From assembly GCA_039934475.1 (NCBI GenBank), contig JBDTMC010000053.1:1-25216 (forward strand): a DNA stretch of 25,216 nt, written 5' to 3'. This DNA is from JBDTMC01 sp039934475. Its GTDB lineage: Bacteria > Acidobacteriota > Terriglobia > Bryobacterales > Bryobacteraceae. The notes beneath the pieces are model-generated. The model did no database searches. It was not told the origin of the DNA and saw nothing but the letters and a program-made list of their open reading frames with translations. The position numbers and the translations under genes were made by a program. This document shows, one piece after another, positions 1 to 7,850 of the stretch; positions within the stretch are counted from its first letter, which is position 1, and each line of letters opens with the position of its first letter.

Positions 1-153
1 TACACCCCGTATCGGCTGGGAACCACGCTGGGCCGGTTCGACGCTGAGTATGAATATTGGCGACGCTTACAGTCGCGGTTCCGTGCGGCTGGGCAAGGGG
101 CCAAGACGTCCTTGCCGGAACTCGATACCGTGACTGGGGAGGCCGCGCACTGA
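1..153 (+). CDS. C-terminal end of an unrecognised gene (partial)
   Basis: The frame beginning at base 1 stays open for 50 codons and ends in TGA at 151-153. That stop overlaps the ATG of the next gene (TGATG), a classic translational-coupling junction, so this is very probably the last part of the gene upstream in the same operon. The visible residues are rich in Arg, Tyr and Ala (start YTPYRLGTTLGRFDAEYEYW). They show no signal, membrane segment or motif that I can assign. Its position directly before an N-acyl-D-amino-acid deacylase suggests a related hydrolase or transporter, but that is only context. I do not recognise the family. Confidence 0.6.
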   Translation, partial: YTPYRLGTTLGRFDAEYEYWRRLQSRFRAAGQGAKTSLPELDTVTGEAAH

Positions 154-1652
154 TGCGGCGCCTGTTCAAGAGCGCGAACCTGATTGACGGCAGCGGGGCG
201 CAGGGCAGGCACGGCGACTTGCTGGTGGAAGGCGAACTCATTGCGGACATCGGCACGTTCCCAACACCCGCCGATGCGGAAGTAATCGACTGCACGGGAC
301 TCACCTTGACCCCGGGCTTTGTGGACGCCCACAGCCATGGCGATCTGCAGACTCTGGAAGGCCGTCTCGAGAAGGTGGCGCAGGGTGTGACCTCAGAAGT
401 GGTCGGCAATTGTGGCTTCTCCGCATACCCCGCCCCGGACTCGAAGGCCGAGCTTCACGAATTCGCGAACCCCATCCTCTTCGGCGGCGACGACTGGGGT
501 TGGACATCCGCCCGCGAGTACCTCGCTGAAGCGGAGAGACGTCCGTCGTCCACGAACGTCGTGTCGCTAGTGGGCCACGGCACTCTACGGATCGCCGTGG
601 CGGGCAACCGGCAGGGACAGTTGGGAGAGGACGAAGTTCGACGGATGGAGACCCTTCTTTCCGCCGCATTCGAACAGGGCGCAGCGGGCTTCTCGACAGG
701 CCTCATGTACGCACCAGGCTCGAGCGCGCCGCCGGAAGAGTTGGAACGCCTATGTCGAGTGACGGCGCGCCACAACCGCGTCTACGCCACGCACATGCGC
801 AGTTATACCGATGCACTGGTGGAATCCGTTGCAGAGCAGATCGAACTCAGCCGCCGCACTGGCTGCCGTCTTCAGATCTCGCATTTCCAGGCCGTTGGTC
901 CCTCAAACTGGCCGGCGCAAGAGCGCGCGCTCGAACTGATTGAGACTGCCCGTCGCGATGGCATCGACGTTGAATTTGACTGCTATCCCTACACACGTGG
1001 CAGCACGGTAGCGACACAACTACTGCCGCAGTGGGCATTAGGGCAAGGCATCGCGGGCATGCTTGCCGCGCTGGCCGACCCGGGGACTCGCCAGAAGATC
1101 GCAGCGGAAACAGAAGCGGCGTTGGCGCAAGGCTGGCATGGAATTCTGATCTCGTCAGTGGATTCTACGGACGACGGCGGCGTGGTTGGCCGAAGCCTGG
1201 CAGAGATCGGCGAGCTTCGCGCCAAAGCACCGGTAGAGGTGCTCTTCGACCTGCTGACCGAATACCGCGGACGCGTCAACATGCTGGAAATCAACCAGAG
1301 CGAGGACAACCTGCGCCAGACGCTGACCCATCCGTTGTCTACAGTCATCAGCGATGGCTTCTATGTCAGCGGCAAGCCTCACCCGAGGCTGTACGGGACG
1401 TTCCCGCACTGGCTGGGCCACTACTGCCGGGATCGGCGTTGGATCTCGCTCGAAGAGGCTGTGGCGAAAATTACAAGCCGGCCCGCCGAGCGGTTCCAGC
1501 TCAAGGGCCGCGGCCTTCTGAAGAAAGGCTGCGTGGCCGACATCACTGTCTTCGATGCGGAGCGAATCGGAAGTCCAGCAACGTATGAAAATCCTTGCGT
1601 CGGCCCCGAGGGTATCGCGGGCGTGTATCGTAGCGGCTATAGGAGGAATTGA
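153..1652 (+). CDS. N-acyl-D-amino-acid deacylase (amidohydrolase superfamily)
   Basis: Zinc amidohydrolase of 499 residues that removes the acyl group from N-acyl-D-amino acids. The order of motifs fits the D-aminoacylase family: FVDAHSHGD with the His-X-His pair near residues 60 and 62, NCGFS with the metal-ligand cysteine near 87, STGLMYAPG, a THMRSY histidine, ISHFQ with the next histidine, and a late VISDGFYVSGKPHPR segment with the catalytic aspartate region. A composite beta-domain end follows (GLLKKGCVADITVFD). I chose ATG 153 over an in-frame TTG at 57: homology to the amidohydrolase N-terminus (LFKSANLIDGSG) begins there and it overlaps the upstream stop. No signal peptide is evident, so it is probably cytoplasmic. 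Its neighbours are carbohydrate genes, so an N-acyl sugar substrate is possible, but the motifs favour D-amino acid derivatives. Confidence 0.88.
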   Translation: MRRLFKSANLIDGSGAQGRHGDLLVEGELIADIGTFPTPADAEVIDCTGLTLTPGFVDAHSHGDLQTLEGRLEKVAQGVTSEVVGNCGFSAYPAPDSKAELHEFANPILFGGDDWGWTSAREYLAEAERRPSSTNVVSLVGHGTLRIAVAGNRQGQLGEDEVRRMETLLSAAFEQGAAGFSTGLMYAPGSSAPPEELERLCRVTARHNRVYATHMRSYTDALVESVAEQIELSRRTGCRLQISHFQAVGPSNWPAQERALELIETARRDGIDVEFDCYPYTRGSTVATQLLPQWALGQGIAGMLAALADPGTRQKIAAETEAALAQGWHGILISSVDSTDDGGVVGRSLAEIGELRAKAPVEVLFDLLTEYRGRVNMLEINQSEDNLRQTLTHPLSTVISDGFYVSGKPHPRLYGTFPHWLGHYCRDRRWISLEEAVAKITSRPAERFQLKGRGLLKKGCVADITVFDAERIGSPATYENPCVGPEGIAGVYRSGYRRN

Positions 1653-1654
1653 AC

Positions 1655-2851
1655 ATGCTGAGAAGGCACTTTGTGGCCACCTGCGCGGCGGCCGCGATTG
1701 CCGCGCCCGCGAAGACCATGGCGGCGACACCACCCATGGGCTGGATCAGTTGGAATCAGTTCGGCCCCGAGGTAAGCGAGGCCCTGCTGCGTGAAATGGC
1801 GGACACGATTGTTCGGGTCGGCATGAAGGACGCCGGTTACCAGTACATCTGCATTGATGACCTCTGGCAGGGTGGCCGCGACCGCAACGGCAATCTGTTC
1901 CCCGATGCAAAGCGCTTTCCGAAAGGGATCAAAGCGGTCGCCGACTACGTGCATTCGAAAGGCTTGAAACTCGGGATCTACTCCGACGCAGCGGACAAGA
2001 CTTGCGCGGAGCAACCCGGCAGCCTGGGCCACGAAGACCGCGATGCGGCTATGTTCGCAGAGTGGGAGATCGACTATCTCAAGTACGACTATTGCTTCGC
2101 ACCGGAGGACCCGCAGACCGCTGCCCGCCGTTACAGCACTATGTCGCAAGCGCTGCGGCGTACGGGCCGTCCCATCGTATTTTCCGTATGTGAATGGGGC
2201 CCGCGCGAACCGTGGACCTGGGCACCAAAGATTGGTGCTCAACTGTGGCGTACAACTTGGGACGTCCGCGATGTGTGGCAAGGCAGGTATAACGATTCGG
2301 AAACCGGCATCATGGACATCGTGGACCGGCAGGAATCGCTGGCTGAGTTCGCCGGTCCCGGTCATTGGAACGACCCTGACATGCTGGTGGTGGGCCTGTA
2401 TGGCAAAGGCAAATACACATCGCCGAAAGGGTTCCCCTCTCCGAATGACACCGAATACCGCAGCCAGATGAGCTTGTGGAGCCTGATGGCGTCGCCGCTA
2501 CACGCCACGTGCGATCTGCGTTCGATGAACGACACTACGCGCGGGATTCTCACCCATCCCGAAATCATCGCCATCAACCAGGATGCGTTGGGCAGGCAGG
2601 CGCGCCGCGCCATCAAGGACGGCGACCTCGAGATTTGGAAGAAGCCTCTGAGCGGCGGCCGTGTCGCGCTCGGTTTCCTCAACCGTGGCCGTGAGACGGC
2701 CGAGGTCCGCTTAAAGTTGACCGACATCGCGCTGGCGCCGTCGTGGCAGGCGCGCGACGCATGGGCGAAGAAAGATCTCGGCGTGGTACGCAATGAGATC
2801 GTGCAACAAGTAGCCAGTCACGAAACGCGCGTCCTGGTTTTGAAACCGTAG
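1655..2851 (+). CDS. GH27 alpha-galactosidase, exported
   Basis: Glycoside hydrolase family 27 enzyme of 398 residues, expected to release terminal alpha-galactose from galactosides. The N-terminus has an Arg-Arg pair followed by an Ala-rich hydrophobic stretch (LRRHFVATCAAAAIAAPAK), which looks like a Tat-type signal. Family hallmarks are PPMGWISWNQFG, a CIDDLW strand, LGIYSDA and YLKYDYC with the nucleophile Asp near residue 145. The WRTTWDVRD segment supplies the likely acid/base Asp near 203, and GPGHWNDPDMLVVG follows. ATG 1655 is chosen because a strong AGGAGG at 1641-1646 sits 8 nt upstream; the alternative TTG at 1649 would be too close. It starts 2 nt after the deacylase stop, so the two are surely co-transcribed. 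Beta-L-arabinopyranosidase is an alternative activity in this family. Confidence 0.9.
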   Translation: MLRRHFVATCAAAAIAAPAKTMAATPPMGWISWNQFGPEVSEALLREMADTIVRVGMKDAGYQYICIDDLWQGGRDRNGNLFPDAKRFPKGIKAVADYVHSKGLKLGIYSDAADKTCAEQPGSLGHEDRDAAMFAEWEIDYLKYDYCFAPEDPQTAARRYSTMSQALRRTGRPIVFSVCEWGPREPWTWAPKIGAQLWRTTWDVRDVWQGRYNDSETGIMDIVDRQESLAEFAGPGHWNDPDMLVVGLYGKGKYTSPKGFPSPNDTEYRSQMSLWSLMASPLHATCDLRSMNDTTRGILTHPEIIAINQDALGRQARRAIKDGDLEIWKKPLSGGRVALGFLNRGRETAEVRLKLTDIALAPSWQARDAWAKKDLGVVRNEIVQQVASHETRVLVLKP

Positions 2852-2859
2852 GGAGCCCC

Positions 2860-4092
2860 ATGCGTTTTGTGGACACAATGCGCGAGCGGGACAAGTCGGT
2901 AATTCTCGACGTTGTCCGCCGCTGCGGTCCGATTTCAAGGGTGGATATTCATGAGATGACGAGCCTTCGCCCGGCCACGATCTCGGAACTCACTGGGGAG
3001 TTGCTGCAGGGCGGCGCGATCAGGCAAGCGGGGCTGAATAATAACCCAACCGGCCGCAAGCAGGTTCTGCTGCAGTTCAATACCGAGGCGAGCTTTATTG
3101 CCGCGGTGGATTTTGACGCCGAATTTGTTTCGGCGGGCATCTTGGATCTGCAGCCGCGTATCCGCGGCGAAGTGATTCGTGAAGCGACCCGCTTGGATGG
3201 GGGAGCCAAGGGGCTGCTGGAACAGTTGGTCCGCTGCGCCCGCAGGGCGATAAAGCAAGCTGACTTGCCGCACGGCGCGGTAGCGGGAATCGGGATTGGC
3301 GATCCGGGCTTAGTGAACAGCCGCGATGGCATCTCGCTGACATCATCCACGGTTGGGTTCTGGCGCGACATACCCACCAAACGGCATTTTGAGCGCGCGT
3401 TCGGGATTCCTTCGGTGATTGGCAACAACACCCGTACTAAGACCATCGCGGAGCGTCTGTTGGGAGCCGGCGAGGCGTCTCCGGACATGATCTTCGTTGA
3501 ATACGGCAAGGGTATCGGCGCAGGCATCATCAGCGGTGGCACTCTTCTTGAAGGGCATGGTTGGACAGCCGGAGAATTTGGTCACACGCACATTGTGGAT
3601 AACGGTCCGGCATGCAACTGCGGCAGCTTCGGCTGCCTGGAAGCCATCGCCGGTATCGGCGCGCTGGAAACACGAATCCGCCGTGCGGTCCGTGAAGGCG
3701 GGTATTCGGAATGCCTGACGATGGCCGGAGGCGACGCGGATTCCATCACGGGTTGGCACGTACTTCAGGCGGCGGCGCACGGCGACAAAATGGCTGTCGC
3801 GTTGGTGGAGGAGTTGGGCAACTACCTGGGGCTGGGGCTGGCGAATATGGTCAATCTATTTAACCCCGCGCTGATTGTCCTGGATGAGCGCCTCGCCCTG
3901 GCCGGTCCTGCACTATTGGAGCAGATCACGCGCGTGGTGAGGCGCCAGGCGCTGGTACAAGCAACGCAAGATCTCGGCTTCCGCACGGGAGTCCTTGGAA
4001 GCAACGCCGGCCTGTTAGGCGCTGGTCTCCTAGTCCTGGAAGAGCTGTTTCGGGTGCCCCTCTTCAAGCCCCCTCGCCCCGTCCAAAGCTGA
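2860..4092 (+). CDS. ROK-family transcriptional regulator, NagC/XylR type
   Basis: Sugar-responsive DNA-binding regulator of 410 residues. Residues 1-60 form a winged helix-turn-helix of the ROK type (ISRVDIHEMTSLRPATISEL), followed by the two-lobed ROK domain. The zinc motif CNCGSFGCLE is at 252-261 and EFGH at 239-242, both typical of family members that bind a sugar. The kinase features are missing. The ATP-binding DxGGT region reads AVDFDAEF, and the ENDAN catalytic segment reads GNNTR near 188-192, with Asn in place of the catalytic Asp. I therefore expect a regulator rather than a kinase. It lies 8 nt after the alpha-galactosidase and before the oxidoreductase, and probably controls this operon in response to a released sugar. 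Confidence 0.88.
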   Translation: MRFVDTMRERDKSVILDVVRRCGPISRVDIHEMTSLRPATISELTGELLQGGAIRQAGLNNNPTGRKQVLLQFNTEASFIAAVDFDAEFVSAGILDLQPRIRGEVIREATRLDGGAKGLLEQLVRCARRAIKQADLPHGAVAGIGIGDPGLVNSRDGISLTSSTVGFWRDIPTKRHFERAFGIPSVIGNNTRTKTIAERLLGAGEASPDMIFVEYGKGIGAGIISGGTLLEGHGWTAGEFGHTHIVDNGPACNCGSFGCLEAIAGIGALETRIRRAVREGGYSECLTMAGGDADSITGWHVLQAAAHGDKMAVALVEELGNYLGLGLANMVNLFNPALIVLDERLALAGPALLEQITRVVRRQALVQATQDLGFRTGVLGSNAGLLGAGLLVLEELFRVPLFKPPRPVQS

Positions 4093-4104
4093 TATATTCC
4101 AGCC

Positions 4105-5589
4105 ATGACAACCACGTCTAGCCGGCGCAGTATCATCGGCGCCGCGGCGTTCAGTATTGTTCCGCGATATGTGCTCGGCGGACCGGGTTATGTCGCCCCA
4201 AGCGATGTGATCACGCTGGCAATGATCGGTACGGGAACGCAGGGCCTTCGCGAAATGCCACCACTGCTGGCGTCGCCCAAGCTTCGTATCGTCGCGGTTT
4301 GCGATCCGAGCCGCGACGCCGTCGGCTATCGCGACTGGTCACGCAACGGTCTGCTGCAATCGCTGCGAACGGGGATCGGGAAACCGGGCTGGCGCTCCGG
4401 CATGGAAGGCGTAATCCCGGGTGGACGCGAGGCGGGCAAAGATCTTGTGGATGCCTGCTACGGCAAGAAGGGCTGCGCCGCGTATGCCGACTTCCGCGAG
4501 ATGCTCGATAAAGAGAAAGATCTGAATGCGGTGAAGGTGATGACGCCCGATCACATTCATGGCGTGGCGTCGATCGCTGCCATGAAACGCGGCAAACACG
4601 TGATCCTGCACAAGCCTATTGCCAACCGGTTGAACGAGGCACGGCAAGTGATTGCCATGGCGAAGACCTCGGGCGTGGCTACCCACTTCCTGCCTTGGGA
4701 TTCGAACGGATCGATGGAACGCGTGATGTCGTGGATCAATGGCGGAGCGATCGGCAAACTGGTCGCGGTGCACAATTGGACGAACCGGCCGGTGTGGCCG
4801 CAGTACCCGACGTTACCAACCGACCAGCCTCCCGTGCCGGGGGGCTTCGACTGGGATTTGTGGTTGGGGCCTGAGGCGGAGCGCCCGTATCATCCCAACT
4901 ACACGCATATGGTGTTTCGCGGATGGTATGACTTTGGCGGCGGCTCCATGGCCGACATGGGCCACTATAGTCTGTGGACCGTGTTCAACGCGCTGGAACT
5001 GAGTGGGCCGACGACGGTTGAGCCGATGGCCAGCCATCATGTCGCCTTCGATGGCAGTACCCTGGCGCGCGGGAAAAACAACTATTCGTTTCCGGATGCC
5101 AGCGTGGTGCGTTTTCGGTATCCGGCAACGGCATCGCGCGGCGCGGTGGAGTTGGTGTGGTACGAAGGCGGCATGAGGCCCGCGACTCCCGAGGAGTTGG
5201 AGCGCGAGGGCGGCGAACTGCCGGCGGAAGGCATGATGTTCCAGGGAGACAAGGGTTCGATTCTCTCGGGCTTCCATGTCGATAATCCGCGATTGCTGTC
5301 AGAGAAGAAACCTGAATTACCTGCCGAAGCGCGCCGCTCGCGTGAGCGTGAGGAACTCTCACCCGCATTGCTGCAATGGATTGAAGCATGCAAAGGTGGG
5401 AAGCAGTCGGCGGGCAGTTTCCTTGGCGCCGCCGCAATCTCAGAGGCTGTCAATCTCTATGCGATCGCACTGAGGACACAGCAGAAAATCCAGTGGGACG
5501 CGGGCAGCGGACAGGTCACCACTCCGGTGGACGCCAACCGTTACTTGAGCCGCGAATACCGAAAAGGATGGGATCCTAAATCTATATGA
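4105..5589 (+). CDS. Gfo/Idh/MocA-family oxidoreductase, Tat-exported
   Basis: NAD(P)-dependent sugar oxidoreductase of 494 residues. A Tat signal (SSRRSIIGAAAFSIV) is followed by a Rossmann motif IGTGTQG near 41-47, the region where the dinucleotide binds. The usual catalytic EKP signature is replaced by HKP at 169-171 (VILHKPIANRL), keeping the lysine but not the glutamate. The length is typical of the long Gfo/Idh proteins of Planctomycetes and Acidobacteria, with an insert after the first strand-helix repeats and a long C-terminal beta-sheet domain. The last codons overlap the next gene (ATGA). With the neighbouring TIM-barrel isomerase it resembles pairs that oxidise and rearrange sugars, for example in 3-keto-glycoside routes. 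The substrate cannot be read from the sequence. Confidence 0.85.
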   Translation: MTTTSSRRSIIGAAAFSIVPRYVLGGPGYVAPSDVITLAMIGTGTQGLREMPPLLASPKLRIVAVCDPSRDAVGYRDWSRNGLLQSLRTGIGKPGWRSGMEGVIPGGREAGKDLVDACYGKKGCAAYADFREMLDKEKDLNAVKVMTPDHIHGVASIAAMKRGKHVILHKPIANRLNEARQVIAMAKTSGVATHFLPWDSNGSMERVMSWINGGAIGKLVAVHNWTNRPVWPQYPTLPTDQPPVPGGFDWDLWLGPEAERPYHPNYTHMVFRGWYDFGGGSMADMGHYSLWTVFNALELSGPTTVEPMASHHVAFDGSTLARGKNNYSFPDASVVRFRYPATASRGAVELVWYEGGMRPATPEELEREGGELPAEGMMFQGDKGSILSGFHVDNPRLLSEKKPELPAEARRSREREELSPALLQWIEACKGGKQSAGSFLGAAAISEAVNLYAIALRTQQKIQWDAGSGQVTTPVDANRYLSREYRKGWDPKSI

Positions 5590-6410
5590 CGAGCCGAAGA
5601 AGTTTTCTTGCTGCCGCGCTTGCCGCGGTGCCGCTGGCCGCCGATCCGCTAGGTATGCCGATCGGCTGTCAGCTCTGGCCGGTACGTGACCGGATAGCAA
5701 CTGACTTTACTGGATTGTTGAAAGAACTCGCCGGCATTGGCTTCCGAACGATTGAGACTTGTTCGCCGCCCGGCTACACGAAATCGGGGTTTACGGCCCT
5801 CGAGAGTAAGAAGGCCTCCGAGGTTCGCGAGACTGTGAAGGCGGCGGGGCTGCGATGCATCAGCTGCCACTATCCTCTGCGGGAGTTGCGCGAAGCTGCC
5901 GACGCTCGCATCGACTATGCCAAGGAACTCGGCCTGGAACAGATGGTGATCTCCTCATTCGGACTGCCCGCCAGCGCCAAGCTCGCAGACTGGTCCCACG
6001 CCGCCGAAGAGGCAAACCGGATTGGCGAGAAGACGAAGGCAGCAGGCCTTCCTTTGGCTTTTCACAACCACAACGGTGAGTTCGCAAAGATTGACGGTGT
6101 GCTGATCTACGACGAGTTGATGCGCGTGTTCGATCCGAAGCTGGTGAAAGGGCAGTTCCAAGTGACTACCATCAGCTTGGGTTACGATCCGGCTGAGATG
6201 ATTGCGAAGTACAGCGGGCGGATCCAGTCGTTGCATCTTTCGGACTGGTCGGCGACCGAGAAGAAATCGGTCCCGGTAGGTGCGGGAGCCATCGACTGGC
6301 AGAAGCTCTTCGCAGCGGCGAAGAAGGCCGGCGTGAAGAATTACTTCGTCGAGATGGAACTTGACGAGATGAAGGCCAGTTACGCCTTTCTACACAAGTT
6401 GCGAGCCTGA
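5586..6410 (+). CDS. Sugar phosphate isomerase/epimerase-like TIM-barrel protein, Tat-exported
   Basis: A protein of 274 residues of the xylose-isomerase-like TIM-barrel (AP endonuclease 2) superfamily, which catalyses metal-dependent sugar isomerisation, epimerisation or keto-sugar cleavage. A near-perfect Tat motif (SRRSFLAAALAAVP) opens the protein. Barrel strands include GCQLWPV, FRTIETC, GLRCISCHYP, QMVISSFG, LAFHNHNGEF (metal-ligand His region), IQSLHLSDWS and NYFVEMELD, the last giving the usual late glutamate. It starts inside the stop of the oxidoreductase (ATGA), so translation is coupled. The paired export signals suggest the two act together in the periplasm. It is the last gene of the + strand operon; the next gene converges with 4 nt between the stops. 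Confidence 0.85.
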   Translation: MTSRRSFLAAALAAVPLAADPLGMPIGCQLWPVRDRIATDFTGLLKELAGIGFRTIETCSPPGYTKSGFTALESKKASEVRETVKAAGLRCISCHYPLRELREAADARIDYAKELGLEQMVISSFGLPASAKLADWSHAAEEANRIGEKTKAAGLPLAFHNHNGEFAKIDGVLIYDELMRVFDPKLVKGQFQVTTISLGYDPAEMIAKYSGRIQSLHLSDWSATEKKSVPVGAGAIDWQKLFAAAKKAGVKNYFVEMELDEMKASYAFLHKLRA

Positions 6411-6414
6411 GCGA

Positions 6415-7842
6415 TTACGCCAGGATGCCCTTCACCACGTCGCCGGAGATGCCGGTGAGGCGGACGTCGAGACCTTGGAATTTCACCGTGAGCCGTTTGT
6501 GGTCGATGCCGAGCAGATGCAGCATCGTGGCATGGAAGTCGTGAACGCTGACCGGATTTTCCACCGCTTCGTAGCCTAGTTCGTCAGTGGAGCCGTAAGC
6601 TAAGCCGCCCTTCACGCCGCCGCCGGCCATCATGTAGGAGAACCCTTTGATGTGATGGTCGCGGCCATCACCGCCTTGTGACATTGGGGTACGACCGAAT
6701 TCCCCGCCCCAGACTATGAGCGTGTCGTCGAGCATGCCGCGCTGTTTAAGGTCTTTGATCAAAGCCGCAGTGGGCCGGTCTACCTCTTCGGCCTTCAACG
6801 GGATGTTTTGCTTGATTCCCAAGTGGTGATCCCAATCGCGGTGATAGAGCTGGATGAAGCGGACGCCGCGCTCAGCCAGACGGCGGGCTAACAGGCAGTT
6901 GGAAGCGAACGAACCATCGCCTGGCTTGGCGCCGTACATTTCCATGACGCTGGCGGGCTCAGAACTCATGTCCATCAAGCCGGGCACACTGGCTTGCATG
7001 CGGAACGCCATCTCGTATTGAGAGATCCGTGTGAGGATTTCTGGATCTTGCAAGTGGTTATGCTGGATGCGGTTCAACGCATTGACAGCGTCGATGGACT
7101 GTTTCTGTTGGTTGCGAGTGAATCCGTCAGGGTTCTTGATGTACAGCACGGGATCGCCCACTGAGTTCAGCTTCACGCCCTGGAACTTGCTGGGCAGCAT
7201 GCCTGCTGACCATTGCCTGGCGGCAATCGGTTGAGCCTGCCCACCGCGGCCGGTGGAGAGTAGAACGACGAAGCCGGGCAGATCTTCCGCGTCGGCGCCA
7301 AGCCCATATACGGACCATGAACCCATGCTGGGACGCCCGGCGATGATGGAACCAGTGTTCATGATGGTATGGGCCGGATCATGATTGATCTGCTCGGTCC
7401 ACATAGAGCGGATAATGCAGAGTTCGTCCGCTACGCTACCGATGTGGGGGAACAGTTCCGTCATCTCCTGTCCCGATTGGCCGTACTTTTTGAACGAGAA
7501 CTGCGGACCGAAGCAGATGAGCGGTTTACCTTGCAGTTGGGCGATTTGCTGGCCTTTAGTGAACGACTCCGGCATCGCCTTCTGGTGCATCGCCGCGAGC
7601 TTCGGTTTGTTGTCGAAGGTTTCAATGTGGGAAGGTCCGCCCGCCTGATAGAGGAAGATGACACGCTTCGCCTTGGCCGGATGATGAAGTGGATTCACCG
7701 CGCCGCGCCAGCGCTCCTCCGCTGCTTTCATCGAACCGGGGTTCAACAGGGAGTTCAGCGCCATGAGGCCAAGGCTGGACATGCCGCGTCCGAGAAAAGC
7801 GCGGCGGGTTGCTTCCAGGGTGTTGCGTTCCATTTCGTTCAT
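6415..7842 (-). CDS. DUF1501 domain-containing protein (alkaline-phosphatase-fold, sulfatase-like)
   Basis: A protein of 475 residues, full length for the DUF1501 family, which has a sulfatase/alkaline-phosphatase-like fold. A Tat signal is present (ATRRAFLGRGMSSLGLMALNSLL). Family landmarks are KRVIFLYQAGGPSHIETFDNKP near the N-terminus, SIIAGRPSMGSWSVYGLG, GVRFIQLYHRDWDHH and DTLIVWGGEFGRTP, followed by GGDGRDHH and YEAVENPVSVHDFHATMLHLLGID near the end. It lies 8 nt downstream of the PSCyt1/PSD1 gene on the same strand. This pairing is one of the most frequent in Planctomycetes, Verrucomicrobia and Acidobacteria and implies a shared function. The reaction is unproven; a role in polysaccharide or sulfated-substrate use at the envelope is commonly inferred. 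Confidence 0.9.
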   Translation of the reverse strand: MNEMERNTLEATRRAFLGRGMSSLGLMALNSLLNPGSMKAAEERWRGAVNPLHHPAKAKRVIFLYQAGGPSHIETFDNKPKLAAMHQKAMPESFTKGQQIAQLQGKPLICFGPQFSFKKYGQSGQEMTELFPHIGSVADELCIIRSMWTEQINHDPAHTIMNTGSIIAGRPSMGSWSVYGLGADAEDLPGFVVLLSTGRGGQAQPIAARQWSAGMLPSKFQGVKLNSVGDPVLYIKNPDGFTRNQQKQSIDAVNALNRIQHNHLQDPEILTRISQYEMAFRMQASVPGLMDMSSEPASVMEMYGAKPGDGSFASNCLLARRLAERGVRFIQLYHRDWDHHLGIKQNIPLKAEEVDRPTAALIKDLKQRGMLDDTLIVWGGEFGRTPMSQGGDGRDHHIKGFSYMMAGGGVKGGLAYGSTDELGYEAVENPVSVHDFHATMLHLLGIDHKRLTVKFQGLDVRLTGISGDVVKGILA

Positions 7843-7850
7843 GACAGTTC

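Noticed and set aside
1637..2365. Open frame of 242 codons on the - strand
   Set aside because: It is antisense to the GH27 gene and shows no motif or ribosome-binding site.
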